From contig NZ_JASAUZ010000067.1 of the NCBI RefSeq assembly GCF_030162935.1, positions 1 through 64,000 of the forward strand: DNA of 64,000 nucleotides, written 5' to 3'. The stretch's first letter is position 1; every line of letters starts with the position of its first letter. The DNA comes from Comamonas halotolerans (GTDB taxonomy: Bacteria; Pseudomonadota; Gammaproteobacteria; Burkholderiales; Burkholderiaceae_C). Below the pieces are notes generated by a model. It saw only the letters and a list, made by a program, of their open reading frames with translations, did not search any database and had not been told where the DNA came from. The translations under genes were made by a program, and so were the position numbers. This document shows, piece after piece, positions 44,170 through 53,229 of the stretch.

Positions 44170-44865
44170 TTACGCCTTGGCGATTTGTGGAGCGCCGTAA
44201 CGCTGCAAAATGCTTTCAAAACCTGTCAATGCACGCTGCATGGCGCCAGGACTGCGCATAAAGCGAGCTTCATAGTGCAGCACCAGGATCAGACCGTGAA
44301 TTTCAGAAAGAATCTGGTGTTCATCCACATCCTGCTGCAAGTCACCCAACTCCTTGCACTGCGCAATGCTGCGGCATAGCGCTGCGTGCCAGATGCCTAC
44401 GGAGTTCACCAACGCCTGGCGCACCGGACCTATGTTGTCTTGGAATTCAATCGCACCGCTGATGTAGATGCAACCCGAATCAAGCTCAATGGTTGTGCGC
44501 TTCATCCAGTTATCGAACAATGCACGCAGACGCAGCAAGCCGCGCGGAGATTGCAAGGCTGGGTAGAACACCTCTTGTTCGAAACGCTGGTGATACTCTC
44601 GGATCACCGAAATCTGCAACTCTTCACGCGAGCCAAAGTGTGCAAAAACACCCGATTTGCTCATCTGCGTGGCTTCGGCCAAGCCTCCAATCGATAGGCT
44701 TTCCAGACCGTTGTGCATGGCCAGCTGCAAAGCCACATCAATGATGTGTGCCTTGGTCTGCTGCCCTTTAGGGGATGCGCGGTGTCCAGACGCTACGCCA
44801 CGCGGCTTGCGCGTTAGTGAAGACGATGTGGGCACCGCAGGGAAAATATGTGGGGTAGAAGACAT
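44170..44865 (-). CDS. TetR-family regulator heading the fatty-acid operon
   Basis: A 231-aa TetR regulator. The ATG at 44865 gives a 40-residue N-terminal tail, then the helix-turn-helix (about 35-80: KAHIIDVALQLAMHNG, SIGGLAEATQMSKSGVFAHFGSREEL). The C-terminal ligand domain (about 95-225) fits TetR_C-type fatty-acyl sensors. It is the first gene of the beta-oxidation operon, with a perfect 14-bp palindrome 15 bp before its start codon, so it probably represses itself and the operon until acyl-CoA binds (inference). Confidence 0.92.
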   Translation of the reverse strand: MSSTPHIFPAVPTSSSLTRKPRGVASGHRASPKGQQTKAHIIDVALQLAMHNGLESLSIGGLAEATQMSKSGVFAHFGSREELQISVIREYHQRFEQEVFYPALQSPRGLLRLRALFDNWMKRTTIELDSGCIYISGAIEFQDNIGPVRQALVNSVGIWHAALCRSIAQCKELGDLQQDVDEHQILSEIHGLILVLHYEARFMRSPGAMQRALTGFESILQRYGAPQIAKA

Positions 44866-44879
44866 GCAATACCAATAAA

Positions 44880-44893
44880 AACGAACGTTCGTT
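44880..44893. promoter_or_regulatory. Perfect palindromic operator candidate
   Basis: AACGAACGTTCGTT, a perfect 14-bp palindrome flanked by A and T tracts, 15 bp before the TetR start codon. The size, symmetry and position are those of a TetR operator controlling its own operon. Confidence 0.75.
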
Positions 44894-44995
44894 CTTTTTT
44901 TATCGTAAAAACATCCCTTTGCTTTGAGCATAGGTGCTAACCCTTGGCTTTGCAGTTTTTTCTTTGCTGCATCAGACAACGGACGCACAAGCCAT

Positions 44996-45030
44996 AAAAA
45001 AAGGGTGACAGACTCACTGTCACCCTTTTA
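44996..45030 (-). terminator. Rho-independent terminator after slmA
   Basis: AAAGGGTGACAG pairs with CTGTCACCCTTT around a five-base loop, followed on the minus strand by seven T. It lies about 22 bp past the slmA stop codon and isolates slmA from the fatty-acid operon. Confidence 0.93.
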
Positions 45031-45051
45031 GTTTGTCGCACCTAACAGTGC

Positions 45052-45741
45052 TTAGATCATCATGGCCAGGCTGGCATCCAGATGCTCGGTTGGCTGGCGA
45101 CGGAAACCCGTGCGCACAAAACGCTGCAAACGGCCCTGCACAAATGACATCAGCACGCTGGCAGCCACTTGGGCATCCACAGTCGGGGTTGCAGATCCCA
45201 ACGCGCCTGCGGCCGGGCGAAGGCATTGACGCAGTGTCGATTCAATACGGTCAAAGAATTGATTCATCCGCGCTTGCAGACGATCATGCTCGAGCAATAA
45301 GGCATCGCCGACCAGCACCCGCACCATCCCAGGATTACGCTCGCCAAACTGCAGCACCAAAGCCACAATGCGCGCCGCTCGACGTGCACCATCTTCAGGA
45401 GTGAACTCCAAAGCTTCGCCATCGCGTCCAGCCACTTGTTGCACCAAACTGAAGACAGACTGCTCAATAAAGTCGATCAAGCCTTCAAACATTTGGGCCT
45501 TGCTGGCGAAGTGGCGGTACAGCGCTGCCTCGCTCACGGACAAGTTCGCAGCCAAAGCTGCAGTGGTGATGCGATCGCTGCCTGGCTTTTCCAGCATGGC
45601 AGCCAGTGCCTGAAGAATCTGCTCACGGCGCTCGCCAGGTTTAGGGCGCTTGCGCGTACGGGGTTGCTCCTCCAACATGGTGTTAGCAACGACAGTCTCG
45701 GCTGTTTCGGTCAGAGGGCTCAGAACTTCAGATACGGACAT
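45052..45741 (-). CDS. slmA: Nucleoid occlusion factor SlmA (TetR family)
   Basis: A 229-aa TetR-family protein. The KRPKPGERREQILQALAAMLE segment, the helix-turn-helix at about 58-88 (ITTAALAANLSVSEAALYRHFASKA) and IEQSVFSLV are diagnostic for SlmA, which binds chromosomal palindromes and FtsZ to stop septum formation over DNA. The N-terminal 30 residues are an extension over the E. coli protein. It is a single gene with its own terminator, 90 bp after the histidine-kinase gene. Confidence 0.93.
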   Translation of the reverse strand: MSVSEVLSPLTETAETVVANTMLEEQPRTRKRPKPGERREQILQALAAMLEKPGSDRITTAALAANLSVSEAALYRHFASKAQMFEGLIDFIEQSVFSLVQQVAGRDGEALEFTPEDGARRAARIVALVLQFGERNPGMVRVLVGDALLLEHDRLQARMNQFFDRIESTLRQCLRPAAGALGSATPTVDAQVAASVLMSFVQGRLQRFVRTGFRRQPTEHLDASLAMMI

Positions 45742-45831
45742 ATGGCAAGCAAATCAACAGGTAAATCGATTTATTCTCTCACACAGAATCACAGCGGTAA
45801 CCGTTTGTCAGACTCACAGAGCCCTAAGTTG

Positions 45832-46911
45832 CTACTCAGCAAACACCAGTTGTACTCTCATTCCACGCTGCGCGGCACCAGAACTGAAACGTAAAGTTGC
45901 ACCATGCGCCTGCGCTATTTCTTCTGCAATGGCAAGGCCCAAGCCTGTGCCTTCTGCAACTGCTCCAGGTACGCGGTAAAAGCGCTGCGTCAAACGTGTG
46001 TACTCACCCTCATGCACGCCTGGGCCATCATCCTCGACCTCCACGTACACGCGCACCTGGCCTGAATCAGTAGTCCGCCGACCACATCGCAATGTCACTT
46101 GCCCGCCCTGCGGCGTGTATTTGATCGCGTTATCCAAAAGGTTACCAATCAATTCACGCAACAACCATTCGTGACCAGAGACGTGGGCCACTTCGACCTC
46201 CAGCCCGAGATCCAAGCCTTTGTCCAGGGCGCTGGATAAAAAAGACTCAAGCAACGCCTCACACAAACTCTTCAGATCCACGCGCTGGGCACTCTCTCCC
46301 TGCCCCAAACCACTGTCAATACGAGACAGCGCCAACAGCTGATGGGCCAATTGCGTAGTTCTGCGCGATGCCTTGCGTAGCTGATCGACCTGCTCTGCGA
46401 GCAGGTGAATGCTTTTTCCAGGAGAAGCATGTGCCATCAATGCCCAGGCTTCTACCTGCGACTGCAAGGCCGCCAAAGGAGTGCGCAACTGGTGTGCAGC
46501 ATCCGCAATGAAACGCTGCTGCGCATTGCGCTCTGCCTGGGCTCGCACTAACAAGCGGTTGATTGCTTCAGCCATCGCAAGCACTTCCGCGGGCGCGTCC
46601 GCGACCATCTCAATGGGTTGCAAATCTTTGGCAGAGCGTGTCTGCACCGTTTGTGCAAGCCTGGCCCAGGGCAGCAAGGTTTTACCCACTGCAAGGCAGA
46701 CCATAAACACCGTGAACAGCAATGCCAGCAAAGCGGGCCATACAGCCATCAGCAGATTTCCGAGCTTGAATGGCGCCTGGGTATGCAGCGCCGAATATGC
46801 GGCTACGCCATAGCCCAGCCATGCTGCCGCCAGCACCAAGCCCAAGATAGGTAGCACCATGGGCAGCAACCAAGCCACCAAGCGTTTGTGCGCAAACACT
46901 GGTATCAGCAT
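45832..46911 (-). CDS. Sensor histidine kinase with short extracytoplasmic loop
   Basis: A 359-aa kinase partner of the response regulator upstream. Two helices (about 11-36 and 50-75) flank a periplasmic loop of only some 13 residues. The cytoplasmic part has the phospho-acceptor His140 in DAAHQLRTPL, the N-box LLDNAIKYTPQGG, and the G-boxes DDGPGVHEGEY and GTGLGLAIAEE. TctE/QseC relatives usually carry a large periplasmic sensor domain, which is absent here, so it is an intramembrane-sensing type or has a mis-assigned start. The gene begins 40 bp after the regulator stop. Confidence 0.9.
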   Translation of the reverse strand: MLIPVFAHKRLVAWLLPMVLPILGLVLAAAWLGYGVAAYSALHTQAPFKLGNLLMAVWPALLALLFTVFMVCLAVGKTLLPWARLAQTVQTRSAKDLQPIEMVADAPAEVLAMAEAINRLLVRAQAERNAQQRFIADAAHQLRTPLAALQSQVEAWALMAHASPGKSIHLLAEQVDQLRKASRRTTQLAHQLLALSRIDSGLGQGESAQRVDLKSLCEALLESFLSSALDKGLDLGLEVEVAHVSGHEWLLRELIGNLLDNAIKYTPQGGQVTLRCGRRTTDSGQVRVYVEVEDDGPGVHEGEYTRLTQRFYRVPGAVAEGTGLGLAIAEEIAQAHGATLRFSSGAAQRGMRVQLVFAE

Positions 46912-46950
46912 AGAGGGATGGTCGCCGCGAACATTGGCCAGTGCCTTCCG

Positions 46951-47673
46951 CTAGGCAGCAGCCACCTCAGGATGCAACAAGTCCAGGCGATAGCCAAAGC
47001 CTCGAATGGAGCGCAGTGCCACACCATAAGGCTCCAGCTTGGCGCGCAAGCGTGAGACATAGACTTCCACGGCGTTGGGCGTAATTTCTTTGTCCCAGCC
47101 CGTCAGGGCTTGCAACAACTTGTCTTTGCTTGCGGGTTTCGGGGCATGAACAAGCAAATACTCCAGTACTGTCCACTCTCGCGGGCCCAGGTCAATGTTT
47201 TGCAATTCGCCAAGGCCTTCCTGCCCCCCTGTCCACACACCTGCGCTTCGTGCCGCCGTATCCACCGCCAGAGGACCAAAACTCAGCAGTGCACTGTTGG
47301 CTGCTTGTGAGCGCCGCAGTAATGCACGCAAGCGTGCCAGAAGCTCAGGTAGCTCATAGGGCTTGACCATATAGTCGTCAGCTCCAAGATCCAACCCACG
47401 CACGCGGTCGTGCAAGCCATCTCGCGCAGTGAGCATGAGCACAGGCATACCAGCACAAGGCATGGTTTTCCCGCGCATGCGACTGAGCAGCTCGAGCCCG
47501 TCCATACCGGACAAGCCAATGTCCAAAATTGCAATATCAAACGACTCCTGAGCCAACACATCCAATGCCCGCTCTGCACTACTCACCCAGTCAACGGCAT
47601 AACCCGCATCGCTCAACCCGAGCTTCATGCCACTGGCCACCATCAAATCATCTTCAACCAGCAAAAGCCGCAT
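46951..47673 (-). CDS. OmpR-family response regulator (TctD/QseB-like)
   Basis: A 240-aa response regulator. The ATG at 47673 opens the receiver domain MRLLLVEDDL; the phospho-acceptor is Asp51 in LDIGLSGMDG and the conserved lysine lies in VKPYELPEL. The C-terminal winged helix (about 145-235) ends in RLRAKLEPYGVALRSIRGFGYRLD, typical of OmpR regulators. It is the first gene of a two-gene unit with the histidine kinase. Target genes are unknown; the terminator of argB lies upstream. Confidence 0.94.
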   Translation of the reverse strand: MRLLLVEDDLMVASGMKLGLSDAGYAVDWVSSAERALDVLAQESFDIAILDIGLSGMDGLELLSRMRGKTMPCAGMPVLMLTARDGLHDRVRGLDLGADDYMVKPYELPELLARLRALLRRSQAANSALLSFGPLAVDTAARSAGVWTGGQEGLGELQNIDLGPREWTVLEYLLVHAPKPASKDKLLQALTGWDKEITPNAVEVYVSRLRAKLEPYGVALRSIRGFGYRLDLLHPEVAAA

Positions 47674-47823
47674 CTCACGCCCCCTTGTGTTCCTCTGCCT
47701 TGCCACATGAATCACCTGCTTGAGATGCATGCAGCATGCGCACGAAACTGCCTCTTGTTTATCTATCGGGAGATATTAGTAAATTTTTGCCACTCGATAC
47801 CTATGCCCAGAAAGCTGCGACAT

Positions 47824-47861
47824 AAAAAAACGCTGAGGTCTGGTGACGCTCAGCGTTTTTC
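47824..47861 (-). terminator. Rho-independent terminator of argB
   Basis: AACGCTGAG (47829-47837) pairs with CTCAGCGTT (47849-47857), 11-base loop, with a T run on the minus strand just after the argB stop codon. Confidence 0.9.
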
Positions 47862-47862
47862 T

Positions 47863-48753
47863 TTAATGACTACGGATCATGGTTCCGTAGGCTTGATCGG
47901 TCAGAATTTCCAGCAGCATCGCATGCGGCACACGCCCATCGATGATATGCACCGCATTCACCCCGGCCTTTGCTGCATCCAAAGCGCCTGAAATCTTGGG
48001 CAGCATGCCGCCCGAAATGGTGCCATCAGCAAACAGGCCGTCAATCTCGCGCGCTGTCAGATCAGTCAACAAGCTACCACCCTTGTCCAGCACACCGGGC
48101 GTATTGGTCAACAGCACCAGTTTCTCGGCCTGCAGCACGGTGGCCAACTTGCTGGCCACCACATCTGCATTGATGTTGTAGCTCTCGTTCTCCTCGCCAA
48201 AGCCGATGGGGCTAATGACAGGAATGAAGGCATCATCTTGCAGCGCTTTAACAACACTGGGGTCAATGGCCACAATGTCACCCACCTGCCCCACATCATG
48301 CTCGATGGCAGGGTTCTTGTTGTCCACCATCTTCAGCTTCTTGGCGCGAATCAAACCGCCATCACGCCCCGTCAAACCAACAGCCTTGCCTCCTGCTTGG
48401 TGAATCAGGCCCACGATGTCTTGCTGCACTTCACCAGCCAGCACCCACTCCACCACTTCCATGGTTTCTTCGTCGGTCACACGCATGCCCTGAATAAACT
48501 CGCCCTTCTTGCCCAGTCGGTTCAAAGCAGTCTCAATCTGCGGCCCCCCGCCATGCACCACCACCGGATTGATACCCACCAGCTTCAACAGCACCACATC
48601 TTCCGCAAAGTCTGCCTGCAGCGCAGGATCAGTCATGGCATTGCCGCCATACTTGATGACCATGGTCTTACCATGGAACTTGCGAATGTAGGGAAGCGCC
48701 TGAGCGAGGATTTCAGCTTTGTCGCGGGGGGTGATGTGAGAGAGGGTTGTCAT
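47863..48753 (-). CDS. argB: Acetylglutamate kinase
   Basis: A 296-aa amino-acid kinase catalysing the second step of arginine synthesis (phosphorylation of N-acetylglutamate). [11 protein letters not shown] carries the ATP-binding lysine, [19 protein letters not shown] the nucleotide and substrate loop, and [12 protein letters not shown] and [18 protein letters not shown] the substrate-binding and second lysine regions. Length and motifs are standard. Monocistronic, with a terminator; it marks the left border of the polysaccharide locus. Confidence 0.97.
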   Translation of the reverse strand: MTTLSHITPRDKAEILAQALPYIRKFHGKTMVIKYGGNAMTDPALQADFAEDVVLLKLVGINPVVVHGGGPQIETALNRLGKKGEFIQGMRVTDEETMEVVEWVLAGEVQQDIVGLIHQAGGKAVGLTGRDGGLIRAKKLKMVDNKNPAIEHDVGQVGDIVAIDPSVVKALQDDAFIPVISPIGFGEENESYNINADVVASKLATVLQAEKLVLLTNTPGVLDKGGSLLTDLTAREIDGLFADGTISGGMLPKISGALDAAKAGVNAVHIIDGRVPHAMLLEILTDQAYGTMIRSH

Positions 48754-48855
48754 CTTTGTCTGTCAGCTCTTAGTGGGACAATGGGGTAAAACAATCCCTG
48801 CATTGTGCCGCAGCGGATGTGGTTCAAGTGCATACCTAGAAAACAGCACATATAT

Positions 48856-49971
48856 ATGTTCCCCACTACAGTGCCACTTCAAGAACTCGTCAGGTTCGAC
48901 GCGTTCATGGCTTTCGTGACTTCCTTCCTTACCTGCCTGGTCCTGGTTCTGACCAAGAGGTGGCATGGCGCCTTCACCACTGACACAACGACAGGTTTGC
49001 AAAAGTTCCATACAGCTCCTACGCCTCGTATTGCTGGTATTGGCATCGTTGCGGGTGTTCTAGCCGGCTTTTTCGCATCCAGCCATGGCGTAGCTGCCGC
49101 TGAAAAGCGTGCCATTTTGAACACCATCTTGCTAGCCGGGATGCCTGCATTTCTTTTTGGACTGCTTGAAGACGTAACTAAAAAGGTTTCCGTCAAAACT
49201 CGGCTGCTCGCAACCATGGCCTCTGGCGTGCTCGGCTGGGGAATTACTGGCACTTCTTTGACCCATGTTGATATCTGGGGCATCGACTGGCTTTTGAGTT
49301 TTACCCTTATTTCCGTCGTATTCACCGCTTTTGCTGTGGGTGGCGTGGCCAATGCCATTAACATCATCGACGGTTTCAACGGTCTGACGGCTGGCACGGC
49401 CATCATCATGCTGGCTGCCTTTGGCTTTATTGCACGCCAGGTTGGAGATATTCCCCTGGCATTTACCTGCCTTATCATTGCAGGTGCAGTGGCAGGGTTC
49501 TTCATCGTCAACTGGCCTTCCGGGAAAATCTTTCTCGGTGATGGTGGCGCCTATTTCCTGGGTTTTATGCTCGCCTGGATTGCCGTCCTGCTTCCAGAGC
49601 GCAATGCAGCTGTTTCACCCTGGACCAGCCTGCTGATCTGCTCCTACCCCATTATCGAGGTGGGTTTCAGCTTTATAAGAAAAACAATGCGCGAAGGCTA
49701 CCACCCCAGCCAGCCCGATGGCGTGCATTTGCATATGCTGGCCAACAAGCGCTGGGCTAAAAAGGTGTTCTCCAGGTTTTCCAAACCCATACAAAATGGA
49801 CTCACCTCGCCTTTTCTGTGGGTATATGCGGCTGTTCCTTGTGTTTTAGCGATCTTTACCTATCAGAACAAGTGGTTGGCCGTCGGTAGCTTTTTCATCA
49901 GTGTGCTCTGTTATTTGGCGTTTTACAGCAAGCTGGCTTTCTTCCACTGGGTACCGTCACACCGTGACTAA
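48856..49971 (+). CDS. WecA/MraY-family undecaprenyl-phosphate sugar-phosphate transferase
   Basis: About 371 aa from the ATG at 48856; a GTG 17 codons earlier and an ATG 17 codons later are possible starts. It is an integral membrane enzyme with about ten helices. HTAPTPRIAGIG (about 42-53), NIIDGFNGLTAG and FLGDGGAYFLGF are the MraY/WecA catalytic and substrate motifs (the aspartates in DGFNG and GDGG). It transfers a sugar-1-phosphate to undecaprenyl phosphate and so starts a surface-polysaccharide repeat. Its stop codon overlaps the convergent glycosyltransferase stop by three bases. Confidence 0.93.
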   Translation: MFPTTVPLQELVRFDAFMAFVTSFLTCLVLVLTKRWHGAFTTDTTTGLQKFHTAPTPRIAGIGIVAGVLAGFFASSHGVAAAEKRAILNTILLAGMPAFLFGLLEDVTKKVSVKTRLLATMASGVLGWGITGTSLTHVDIWGIDWLLSFTLISVVFTAFAVGGVANAINIIDGFNGLTAGTAIIMLAAFGFIARQVGDIPLAFTCLIIAGAVAGFFIVNWPSGKIFLGDGGAYFLGFMLAWIAVLLPERNAAVSPWTSLLICSYPIIEVGFSFIRKTMREGYHPSQPDGVHLHMLANKRWAKKVFSRFSKPIQNGLTSPFLWVYAAVPCVLAIFTYQNKWLAVGSFFISVLCYLAFYSKLAFFHWVPSHRD

Positions 49972-51095
49972 TCAAGCAGTATTTGGATCAGGCGATCGTT
50001 AACTTTCCTGGCATCGAACCGCTCTTGTGCAATACGCCGACTCTGCTCTCCCATCCTGACTACCATGGTGGGATTTTTTATCAAAAAGATAATTTTCTCT
50101 GCCAATACATCTGCATTCCAAGGCGGGACCAGAAACCCATTGATGCCATCAATGACAGTTTCTCTGCAGCCAGGAACATCGGTAGTTATCACTGCGCGCC
50201 CCACCGCCATTGCCTCCTGCGTGCTGCACGGAACCCCTTCACGATAGGATGGCAGCACAAAGACGCTGCTATCCGCCAACCACTGAACGACGCTGCTGAC
50301 ATGCCCCGGGTATTCAACGACACCCGAAGCAATCAACTCATCAAGCTCCTGGCGTGAAAGCCCGCCCGGGTTTTCCTCGTCCATCCCCCCCAGAACTACA
50401 AAGCGCGCGTGCGGATACAAGTTCTTCACCTTTTTAGCGGCGGCCACATATTCATTGATGCCCTTTTCCGCCAAAAGTCTGCCTACAAAAATGAAGCAGG
50501 GTGATTTTTTGGAATCCACTGGGATCCGTGTGTACTTTTCTAGATCTACACCGACTCCACCGAGAATGCTGACCTTCTTGACCCTTAGCCCATTGTTCTT
50601 CAATAAGTCGGTGACGTCATCTGGATTCAGGAAAATAAGGTGATCCAGCCCCGGAAAGGCAAGACGATAAAGAAATAATTGCACCCTGCGCAGAACTTTT
50701 TGCTTGCGCGTCAACCCTGTCGGAAGATCGGTGAAAACATAGCCAAGGCCTTCCAACATGCCGATATTGCGAGAAACACCAGCCATTCTTGCGGCAATGG
50801 ATCCAAATATGACCGGTTTAACAAAATAGGAAAGCACCACATCGGGGGCTATATTTTTCAATTTTTTGTACAACTTCCAAGTGTCGGAGATATCTCTGAA
50901 TGGATTAATCCCTGCCCTACTTAGTGAGTAGTCCACAGGTATGCCTCCAAGCTCTACCACCCTTTTGCGAGAAGCATCATCAAAGTCCACGCAGAAGACA
51001 TATACCGTGTGATTTCTCGCTACCAGCTCCCTGATGAGCGCCGTGCGAAAGTTAAACACACTGGCAGCAACCGTACCAAGCAAAACTAATTTCAC
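49968..51095 (-). CDS. Glycosyltransferase family 4 protein
   Basis: A 375-aa cytoplasmic glycosyltransferase. The GTG at 51095 is taken as start because GTGA overlaps the TGA stop of the upstream gene (four-base coupling) and GGAAGG lies just before; an ATG five codons upstream is an alternative. The GT-B fold is recognised from the N-terminal VKLVLLGTVAASVFNFR, KSPCFIFVGRLLAEKGINEYV and the C-terminal EAMAVGRAVITTDVPGCRE, where the Glu pair contacts the nucleotide sugar. It adds a sugar to the lipid-linked repeat; the sugar is unknown. Confidence 0.9.
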   Translation of the reverse strand: MKLVLLGTVAASVFNFRTALIRELVARNHTVYVFCVDFDDASRKRVVELGGIPVDYSLSRAGINPFRDISDTWKLYKKLKNIAPDVVLSYFVKPVIFGSIAARMAGVSRNIGMLEGLGYVFTDLPTGLTRKQKVLRRVQLFLYRLAFPGLDHLIFLNPDDVTDLLKNNGLRVKKVSILGGVGVDLEKYTRIPVDSKKSPCFIFVGRLLAEKGINEYVAAAKKVKNLYPHARFVVLGGMDEENPGGLSRQELDELIASGVVEYPGHVSSVVQWLADSSVFVLPSYREGVPCSTQEAMAVGRAVITTDVPGCRETVIDGINGFLVPPWNADVLAEKIIFLIKNPTMVVRMGEQSRRIAQERFDARKVNDRLIQILLD

Positions 51096-52234
51096 ACGCG
51101 ACCTTCCCATGCATCACCGTAGGATGCAAGCATACGATCCAAACTGAATTTTTTTGACACATGGGCTCTGGCGGCAGCCTTTCTCATGAGCCAGGCTTCG
51201 GTCTGCGCCATGGCAGACACAGCGTCTTGAATACCATCTGCTAAGGCCTTCGGATTGCTTGGCGGAACCACCCAGCCTGTACCCCCCACCATCAAAGCGG
51301 CATCACCTACATCCGTAGTCACGCAAAGTGTCTCGCAAGCCATGGCTTCAGCGATCACATTGGGAAAGGCTTCAGCAGAACTGGAGAGCACATGCAGGTC
51401 CAGTGCACTCATCACTGCAGGGATGTCATTGCGTTGTCCCAACAAGAGCATGCGCTCTTCCAGGTCATGGTGCTGCAACAGACTCCTGATCTCCTGATTG
51501 GCATCGCCCATGCCTCTTCCCACCAGCACACACCGAAACTCCAAGCCCTGCTTCTTCAAAAGCGCCAATGCCTTAAACAGGTTGTCGTGGTCCTTTTGCG
51601 GATCAAAGCGCCCTACCATGCCCAACAAAAGCATGTTTTCGGCAATTCCCCACTGTTGCCTCAAATGCTTTGCTTCAACGGGGGCTGGAGCAAACTTCTG
51701 AAGGTCATAGCCGTTAGGGATGACTTTCATTTTGCGCGAAGAGAAACCTATCTCTTCGTGAATAGCTCGAGATTTTTCTGCGCAACAGACAATGATTTCA
51801 GGAACCCAATGGGAGAGCACAGCATTGATTTTGGCGATCAATCTCGTCGATGCCTTGGTTTTCCCCTTTTCCAGGATACTGTGATGGATCCCCCAGACAA
51901 TATTCCTGATACCAGAAACCCTGGCGACTACTCCACCAACCAAGTCACTATGGTACATCCAGGTCTGAATAGCCAAATCTTTTTGTTCATACTCTTTTTT
52001 AGCTTCGCGCAGCAATTTCCACATGCGTTTAAGACCTTGAAGGGTCAAGCGCCCCGCAGGCATATCCAGTGTATGGACTTTAACGCCCCTTGCCTCCAGC
52101 AAAGGGCCATACTTACCCAGATTCATCAACGATATAACGCTATGTGTGTGCGTATTGTCTGCGGTGCACAAACGGAATAGCACTGCTTCCGCACCGCCAT
52201 CTTCAAGACTTGTAATCACATGGAGAATTAACAT
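51092..52234 (-). CDS. Glycosyltransferase family 4 protein
   Basis: A 380-aa GT-B glycosyltransferase. The N-terminal HVITSLEDGGAEAVLFRL, the KVIPNGYDLQKF segment, LGMVGRFDPQKDHDNL and the C-terminal EAMACETLCVTTDVGDAAL are family 4 hallmarks. It overlaps the next gene by four bases and starts one base before the stop of the polymerase gene (52236), so the cluster is one transcription unit. It should act after the initiating transferase in assembling the repeat unit. Confidence 0.92.
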   Translation of the reverse strand: MLILHVITSLEDGGAEAVLFRLCTADNTHTHSVISLMNLGKYGPLLEARGVKVHTLDMPAGRLTLQGLKRMWKLLREAKKEYEQKDLAIQTWMYHSDLVGGVVARVSGIRNIVWGIHHSILEKGKTKASTRLIAKINAVLSHWVPEIIVCCAEKSRAIHEEIGFSSRKMKVIPNGYDLQKFAPAPVEAKHLRQQWGIAENMLLLGMVGRFDPQKDHDNLFKALALLKKQGLEFRCVLVGRGMGDANQEIRSLLQHHDLEERMLLLGQRNDIPAVMSALDLHVLSSSAEAFPNVIAEAMACETLCVTTDVGDAALMVGGTGWVVPPSNPKALADGIQDAVSAMAQTEAWLMRKAAARAHVSKKFSLDRMLASYGDAWEGRV

Positions 52235-52235
52235 T

Positions 52236-53219
52236 TTATAAGAACCTCAGCCAAAACAACCACTGCGCACATATATAGAAAAAAAACAAAGTTACGATGG
52301 ATATTTTCCAAAGTCCTTTAAAATTAAATACACTTAATACGATCAAAGGAAATGCTGCAGCCAAAAAACGTGTTGAGTATCCGCCATGCAATGTATTAAA
52401 TGCCACCACAGACAAAATAATAAAAACATACGCATTAATCACATCATCCATCAAATATTTATAATTCAAAATCATCCAAAAAAGAAAAATAATCCAAAAA
52501 GTAGAATACAAAAAAGAGCTTTGCATATCTGGATATTCAGCCCGACGATCTCCTATAAGCATCAAAATCCATTCCCTCAAAGGACCTAATGCCAGAGAAA
52601 CTATTGCACCAAAAATTAGCAATGCCATGAAATAATAAATTTTAGACAGATTAAAAAACAATACAATTCTATTCATAAAAAGCAAAAACAAATAAAAAAT
52701 AACAAACAAAAATGATGCCGTATGAACCATCATCGCAAAAAACACCAAAAATAGAGAAATTATTTTAAATCTATCTTTGGCCAGATACGCATACATAAGC
52801 AATGAAACGGCCAAAGCAGATCTGAGTTGAGAAAAATAAAAATCAATTAAAAGAGGATTTATCAACAACAACAACATCCAGGGTTTGCCAAACCTCAAAA
52901 TAAAAAATGCTGCGCTCAATAGTGAGAAGAATGAAATAAAATAAAATATAAACTCAATTTCAAAATTCAACCTCAACAAGTGGCCAATCAAATAATGCCA
53001 AAGAAATTCATGTATAAAGTAGTCTTTTACCCCTGAGAAAACAACATAATCAAGAACACTTTCCTCAAAAAGGAAATATTTAAGATAAACGCTACGATCC
53101 TCATAGGGAACGGAATATATCGACTCGTAGACATCCACCCAAGGAATAGACATCATAAAAACAATAAACAATGATAAAATCAAAAAGTCATAGAATCTAT
53201 TAATATTTAATTTCATCAT
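52236..53219 (-). CDS. EpsG-family (Wzy-like) polysaccharide polymerase
   Basis: A 327-aa membrane protein with about ten hydrophobic segments and little other conserved sequence; the FYDFLILSLFIVFMMSIPW start, the long YEDRSVYLKYFLFEES extracytoplasmic loop, and LLLINPLLIDFYFSQLRSALAVSLLM with AYLAKD fit EpsG family O-antigen polymerases, including the Arg after SQL. ATG at 53219 is chosen; an upstream TTG would overlap the preceding gene. The gene is strikingly A+T-rich compared with its surroundings, which suggests horizontal transfer. Confidence 0.82.
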   Translation of the reverse strand: MMKLNINRFYDFLILSLFIVFMMSIPWVDVYESIYSVPYEDRSVYLKYFLFEESVLDYVVFSGVKDYFIHEFLWHYLIGHLLRLNFEIEFIFYFISFFSLLSAAFFILRFGKPWMLLLLINPLLIDFYFSQLRSALAVSLLMYAYLAKDRFKIISLFLVFFAMMVHTASFLFVIFYLFLLFMNRIVLFFNLSKIYYFMALLIFGAIVSLALGPLREWILMLIGDRRAEYPDMQSSFLYSTFWIIFLFWMILNYKYLMDDVINAYVFIILSVVAFNTLHGGYSTRFLAAAFPLIVLSVFNFKGLWKISIVTLFFFYICAQWLFWLRFL

Positions 53220-53229
53220 TTTATGCTTT

